Notes under the pieces: model-generated
What the model saw: the letters and a program-made list of their open reading frames with translations, nothing else
Databases searched by the model: none
What the model was told of the DNA's origin: nothing
Program-made: the position numbers and the translations under genes
In this document: piece after piece, positions 62,701-64,000 of the stretch
Layout: each line of letters opens with the position of its first letter
Position numbering within the stretch: position 1 is the stretch's first letter
Origin: Letharia columbiana
Taxonomy: Eukaryota; Ascomycota; Lecanoromycetes; Lecanorales; Parmeliaceae
Reading direction: 5' to 3'
DNA length: 64,000 nucleotides
Assembly: GCF_014066305.1 (NCBI RefSeq)
Contig: NW_023501044.1
Span: 372,001-436,000, forward strand

Positions 62701-64000
62701 TTCTTAAATTTTTTAATTTCTAAATCTTAATAAATAGACTAATAATTGTTATTAAATTTAAATTAATTTTATATAATTTATATTATCTTTATTTATTATT
62801 ATATTTATTATTTTTTATTATTAATATTAAAAAGAAAGTAAGATTTATTATTATTTTTATATTAAAATATATTTATTAATATCTTATATTAAATATTATT
62901 AATTAAAAAAGTTAAGTTTATATTAAATAAAGATTTAATTAATATCTTAAAATTAAGATATTTAAAGAGAAATTAAAAGAGATATATAAATAAATAAAAT
63001 ATTAGAAATAAAATAAGATTAATATTTAATATATAAATTCTATTTTTTTGTTATAATAGAAATTTATATTATTTTAATAATATATTATTATATTATTTTT
63101 AATATTTTAAATTAGAAATTAATTTTTTCTAATTAATATTATAATTAATAATTATATATTTAAAAATATATAATAATATTAATATAGAATTAATATTTAA
63201 TTTAATTAATTTAAAACTCTAATTAGTTTAGCTATTAACGCTTTTCTATTTAATATAATATATACTTTATTTACTTTAATATTAATACTTATTTATTATT
63301 ATATTATTTTAAATATTAAAATTAAAAATTATATCTTTTATTTAATTAATATTCTAATTATTAATTATATTAATAAAAGTATATATTAATATTTTAAAAT
63401 TATTAAATTAATTTTATTAAATATTAATATAAAATTAAAATTTAATTTAAAGACGCTTTAATAATTTAATTAATTAGATTAATTATTATCTAAATCTTTT
63501 ATATATAAAAATTAAATCTTTTATTATATTAAAATTATTTTTAAATTTTAAAATCTTTCTTATTAATATAACTCTCTCTTATTTAAATAATATTATAATA
63601 TCTTTTATTTAGATATTAAAATATTAAAATATTATATTCTTTACTTTTAATTAAATAATATTATTTTTAAATTAATATTTTTAATTTTATAAAAATAATA
63701 ATTAATTTATTATAGATAAAGATAAAAAAGAAATAATATCTTCTTTTATTTTTATAATAGAAGAAGAGAAGAAAATAAATAAATTAATTATAAACTATAA
63801 ACGATTTAATATTTAAGAATAATAAATTAATAAAGTTATAATATTAAAATAAAGAGCTTTTCTTATAATTAATAAATATAAAATTAAATAGAAATTAATT
63901 AAATTAATAAGATTATCTTTAATAAATATATTATATATATAAAGAATATTAAAATATATAAAATATAAAAGAGGCGTATATATATATAGCTATAAATATT
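59526..64000 (-). mobile_element. R repeat, copy C, reverse orientation, runs off the window
   Basis: Reverse complement of R copy A from 19905 back to about 15450. It opens with the Mutator-like terminal arm (ACTAGTCGAAAAGG at 59526) and runs through the CTCTCTCTTAATAAAG block (inverted at about 59795). It ends at the TATAGCTATAAATATT of the window edge, matching 15445-15470. RIP changes are spread differently from copies A and B. No gene is intact. Confidence 0.85.

Larger units (their letters stand above)
1..64000. other. RIP-mutated AT-rich isochore
   Basis: Almost the whole window is A+T with very rare CA, TG, CC and GG, while CG, CT and AG persist. This is the footprint of repeat-induced point mutation, a premeiotic process of filamentous ascomycetes that turns C into T in duplicated DNA, mostly at CA. 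Direct support comes from repeat pairs inside the window, for example 57692-57741 against 59292-59341, where nearly every difference is C/T or G/A. Decoded frames carry stops mostly where Gln or Trp codons would have been. Spared islands lie at 10512-11308, 52740-53880 and 56620-57760. Base fractions were judged by eye, not computed. Confidence 0.93.

Noticed and set aside
1..64000. Mitochondrial or bacterial AT-rich genome
   Set aside because: RIP-type asymmetry between repeat copies, nested eukaryotic transposons (gypsy, TA-flanked and Mutator-like) and the lack of dense genes or RNA genes argue for a fungal nuclear isochore.

Overview
The window is an extremely AT-rich, gene-poor stretch of what is almost certainly a filamentous ascomycete (Pezizomycotina) chromosome. 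It looks like a heavily mutated transposon graveyard of the kind made by repeat-induced point mutation (RIP). The dinucleotides CA/TG and CC/GG are nearly absent over tens of kilobases, TA/AT dominate, and aligned repeat copies differ almost only by C-to-T and G-to-A. I found no intact host gene, no tRNA or rRNA, no telomeric repeat and no CRISPR array. The species cannot be told from this sequence by eye.

Layout. 1-7544: degraded repeats, including a 2.5-kb-spaced direct repeat, a 24-bp coding minisatellite and a ~265-bp tandem array. 7545-19905: a short copy of a repeat family I call X, then R copy A, an ~11-kb repeat that ends in a Mutator-like terminal arm and carries a MITE (10512-11308) with a 10-bp target duplication. 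19909-36567: R copy B, interrupted by X (20398-22424), a 117-bp palindromic MITE, a second Mutator-like MITE (32953-35807, itself split by X) and a short X. 36568-38802: X inserted in X. 38803-56571: a third, shattered R copy (D), broken by nests of X elements, a Ty3/gypsy retrotransposon on the minus strand (42339-49262) and a TA-flanked DNA transposon (53186-54379) inside an X. 56590-57691: the main RIP-spared island, a broken gene whose N-terminus is a recognisable BIR (baculovirus IAP repeat) zinc domain and whose tail is shared with the X family. 57692-59522: inverted-repeat DNA element(s). 59526-64000: R copy C in reverse orientation.

The order of events can be read from the nesting. 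R is oldest. X and Mutator-like elements inserted into R. X elements inserted into X, twice at the same point. The gypsy element and the TA-flanked element inserted into X. Paired copies give empty sites for five insertions: three in R, plus matching filled and unfilled sites in the X family. The most interesting signal is that X copies appear to carry a decayed open frame continuous, in the best-preserved copy, with a BIR-domain N-terminus. This suggests a mobile or amplified BIR-protein gene family that RIP has since silenced. All family names below rest on motifs read by eye; no searches were run.
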